DNA from: Verrucomicrobiia bacterium | GTDB lineage: Bacteria; Verrucomicrobiota; Verrucomicrobiia; JABWAM01 | Assembly: GCA_020849895.1 (NCBI GenBank) | Contig: JADZFN010000035.1 | Location: 1-64,000, forward strand | Length of the DNA stretch: 64,000 nucleotides | Direction of reading: 5' to 3' | Made by a program: the position numbers and the translations under genes | In this document: in pieces, positions 62,354-64,000 of the stretch | Layout of the letters: the number at the start of each line of letters is the position of its first letter | Numbering within the stretch: the first letter of the stretch is position 1 | Notes under the pieces: model-generated | The model's database searches: none | Told to the model about the DNA's origin: nothing | Seen by the model: only the letters and a program-made list of their open reading frames with translations

Positions 62354-63064
62354 TCAGGTTTCGCCCAAGTAAAACTGGCGGACCCGTTTGCTGGCAAGCA
62401 ATTCAGCAGAGGGCCCCTCCATCACGATCTGTCCCGTCTGGATGACGTAGCCGCGCGCAGCGGCGTGGAGGGCCATGTGCGCGTTCTGCTCGACGAGAAG
62501 GATCGTGGCGCCTTGGGCGTTGATCTGGCGGATGGTCTTGAAGATGGACTGGACGATGATCGGGGCGAGACCGAGCGAGGGTTCGTCGAGGAGCAACAGG
62601 CGTGGGCGGCCCATGAGGGCGCGGCTGATGGCGAGCATCTGCTGTTCGCCACCGCTGAGGGTGGCGGCGCTCTGACGGCGGCGCTCCTTGAGGCGGGGGA
62701 AGATGCCGAAGATCCATTCGAGGTCTTCGGCGATCTCGAGGCGGTCATGGCGGAGGTAGGCCCCCGCCATGAGGTTCTCCTCGACGGTGAAGTTGGCGAA
62801 GATCGCGCGCCCTTCGGGCACGTGGGCGATGCCGAGCCCGACGATCTCGTGCGGAGGAAGGCGATGGATCGCATGCGTTCCCTGAAAGACGATCGCGCCT
62901 TCGCTGGGGGGGGTCAGACCCGAGATTGCGCGGAGCAGCGAGGATTTGCCCGTGCCGTTCGCGCCGATGAGGGCGACGATCTCTCCGGCGTGGACCTGGA
63001 GCGACACGCCCTTCAGCGCGTGGATCGCGCCGTAGTGGACGGAAACATTCTCGACGGAGAGCAT
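62354..63064 (-). CDS. livF: ABC transporter ATP-binding protein, LivF type
   Basis: ATPase of 236 residues. Walker A GANGTGKSS at 34-42, signature LSGGEQQM near 139-146, Walker B LLLLDEPSLGLAP and H-loop region are all present. VHYGAIHALKGVSLQVHAGE and VPEGRAIFANFTVEENL mark it as LivF of the branched-chain amino acid or urea (LIV-I/UrtE) family. Its usual partners livG, livM, livH and livK are not adjacent, since ruvA lies just upstream. They may be elsewhere. Confidence 0.92.
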   Translation of the reverse strand: MLSVENVSVHYGAIHALKGVSLQVHAGEIVALIGANGTGKSSLLRAISGLTPPSEGAIVFQGTHAIHRLPPHEIVGLGIAHVPEGRAIFANFTVEENLMAGAYLRHDRLEIAEDLEWIFGIFPRLKERRRQSAATLSGGEQQMLAISRALMGRPRLLLLDEPSLGLAPIIVQSIFKTIRQINAQGATILLVEQNAHMALHAAARGYVIQTGQIVMEGPSAELLASKRVRQFYLGET

Positions 63065-63191
63065 GGAGGGACGCCGTAAGCCGTGTGTCGCAAGCGGAGA
63101 GGAGGGAGTGGGGAACCGTCGGAGAGCGGCGGGAGGGCTGGGTCTGAAAGTTCGAGGATGGAAACGGTCTGCGTCTTGCGGTCCGCTGCGC

Positions 63192-63794
63192 TCACCCGGC
63201 TCGCAGCGCGTCGCGAACGAGGGCTTCCACCTCGGTGGCCGGGCCGAGACGGTCGAGCGCAGCGCGCACGAGCTTGTGCGCCTCGACCTGTTTCCAACCG
63301 AGCGAGATGAGGGCGAGCACGGCGTCGTTGACCTTCTGTTCCTCAGGCGGGAGGGCGTGTCTCACGCTCGCGGCTTCCCACGCGCCGGCGACACCGACGT
63401 GGTCCTTCAGCTCGACGATCATTCGTTCGGCGGTTTTTTTCCCGACGCCCTTGATCGAGGCGAGGGCCTTCACGTCGCCGTTCACCACGGCGCCCTTGAA
63501 GGTCGGAACGGGCGTGCCGCTCAGGACGGCAAGCGCGGTCTTCGGGCCGATCCCCGAGACGCGCTGTATGAGAAGGCGGAAGAGGTCTCGCTCCTCGGAA
63601 CTGGCGAAGCCGTAGAGCTCGTGGGCGTCTTCGCGGACGACGAGTTGCGTGAGGAGTTCCACGTCCCGGCCGGCCGGCGGCAGGCGGTCGTAGGTCGAGA
63701 GAGGGATTGTCACCTCGTAGCCGATTCCGTTCACGTCCACCACGGCCTGCGTGGGATTCGCCTGCGCCAGCCTCCCGCGGAGATGGGTGATCAT
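63192..63794 (-). CDS. ruvA: Holliday junction branch migration protein RuvA
   Basis: Protein of 200 residues. The N-terminal OB fold (ITHLRGRLAQANPTQAVVDV, then GIGYEVTIPLSTY), the tandem helix-hairpin-helix region (LIQRVSGIGPKTALAVLSG, then LASIKGVGKKTAERMIVEL) and the C-terminal UBA-like part (DAVLALISLGWKQVEAHKLV) are all present. RuvA binds Holliday junctions and loads RuvB. ruvB and ruvC are not seen in this window. Confidence 0.95.
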   Translation of the reverse strand: MITHLRGRLAQANPTQAVVDVNGIGYEVTIPLSTYDRLPPAGRDVELLTQLVVREDAHELYGFASSEERDLFRLLIQRVSGIGPKTALAVLSGTPVPTFKGAVVNGDVKALASIKGVGKKTAERMIVELKDHVGVAGAWEAASVRHALPPEEQKVNDAVLALISLGWKQVEAHKLVRAALDRLGPATEVEALVRDALRAG

Positions 63795-63844
63795 CGGTTT
63801 CGACGATGCCGACGCCGCGATCGCGAATCAAGCGTCCCGCGCCT

Positions 63845-64000
63845 TCAACCCGCCACTCGCACGGAGAACACGCGGACGTCCTGCGTTTTGCCGCGGATCT
63901 TCTGGAGACCGAGGTCCTCGAACGCGAACGCGTCCCCGGCGGCCTTCCGCGTCTCCTCGCTCAGAACGATGGGTCGTTTCAGTTCTTTGCAAAGCTTTTC
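63845..64000 (-). CDS. Adenylate/guanylate cyclase, C-terminal fragment (cut by window edge)
   Basis: The last 51 residues of a protein that begins outside the window. The ending KRPIVLSEETRKAAGD, then FEDLGLQKIRGKTQDVRVFS, is typical of the end of class III nucleotide cyclases. A link to the cyclic-nucleotide-binding protein at 57-58 kb is possible but unproven. The rest of the gene lies to the right. Confidence 0.75.
   Translation of the reverse strand, partial: EKLCKELKRPIVLSEETRKAAGDAFAFEDLGLQKIRGKTQDVRVFSVRVAG

Overview
The window is 64 kb of GC-rich, densely packed chromosomal DNA from a Gram-negative bacterium. The best guess is a member of the Verrucomicrobiota, possibly Opitutae-like. 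The reasons are a pseudopilin-like protein with an H-X9-DG motif, a PEP-CTERM surface protein, an ExbB/ExbD/ExbD/DUF4159 operon, a small proline-rich membrane protein with an ETVRISLPP motif, and a complete Bat (aerotolerance) locus beside lipopolysaccharide-type glycosyltransferases. This placement is inference from gene content. No rRNA, CRISPR array, transposase or phage gene was seen. One tRNA (Cys, GCA) lies at the left edge. Translation is tightly coupled: many neighbours overlap by 4 bp (ATGA or GTGA), and Shine-Dalgarno sequences are weak or absent.

Layout. 0.05-8.5 kb: tRNA-Cys, an AsmA-like protein, a polyprenyl diphosphate synthase, prephenate dehydratase, thioredoxin and a proline-rich membrane protein (minus strand), then TsaB, a methylenetetrahydrofolate reductase with a cysteine-rich C-terminus, a glutaredoxin-like protein and an RlmI-type methyltransferase (plus strand). 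8.7-16.6 kb: the Bat operon on the minus strand (MoxR, a small ORF, DUF58, DUF4381, BatA, a fused BatB-BatC and BatD). 16.6-18.9 kb: a regulatory-looking gap with a palindromic repeat, a family 9 glycosyltransferase and a TYW1-like radical SAM protein. 18.9-24.3 kb: RNase D, RecJ, an exported unknown, ThrB and PanD. 24.4-28.0 kb: a four-gene cassette of HTH-PBP regulator, PEP-CTERM protein, H-X9-DG pseudopilin and TupA-like binding protein. 28.1-35.5 kb: HflX, a BamE-like exported protein, an exported HNH nuclease, an iron-type alcohol dehydrogenase, a monooxygenase-fold protein and LutCBA. 35.5-42.9 kb: MurA and the TPR/ExbB/ExbD/ExbD/DUF4159/membrane-protein operon. 42.9-51.1 kb: an RRM protein, ComM, the CcsA-ResB cytochrome c system and a copper-type P-ATPase with an extra membrane domain. 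51.2-61.0 kb: ParA, glycosyltransferases, a polysaccharide deacetylase, a CNBD-DUF4388 protein, a Ser/Thr kinase and QueD. 61.2-64 kb: a small unknown, the second palindromic repeat, a CoA-binding protein, LivF, RuvA and the tail of an adenylate/guanylate cyclase.

The most interesting units are the regulator/PEP-CTERM/pseudopilin/binding-protein cassette without a transporter, the proton-channel operon ending in DUF4159, the kinase-linked surface-polysaccharide operon, the P-ATPase fused to a membrane domain and joined to ResB-CcsA, and an exact 52-bp palindromic element present twice plus a half copy. All function statements rest on motif recognition by eye; no database search was run.
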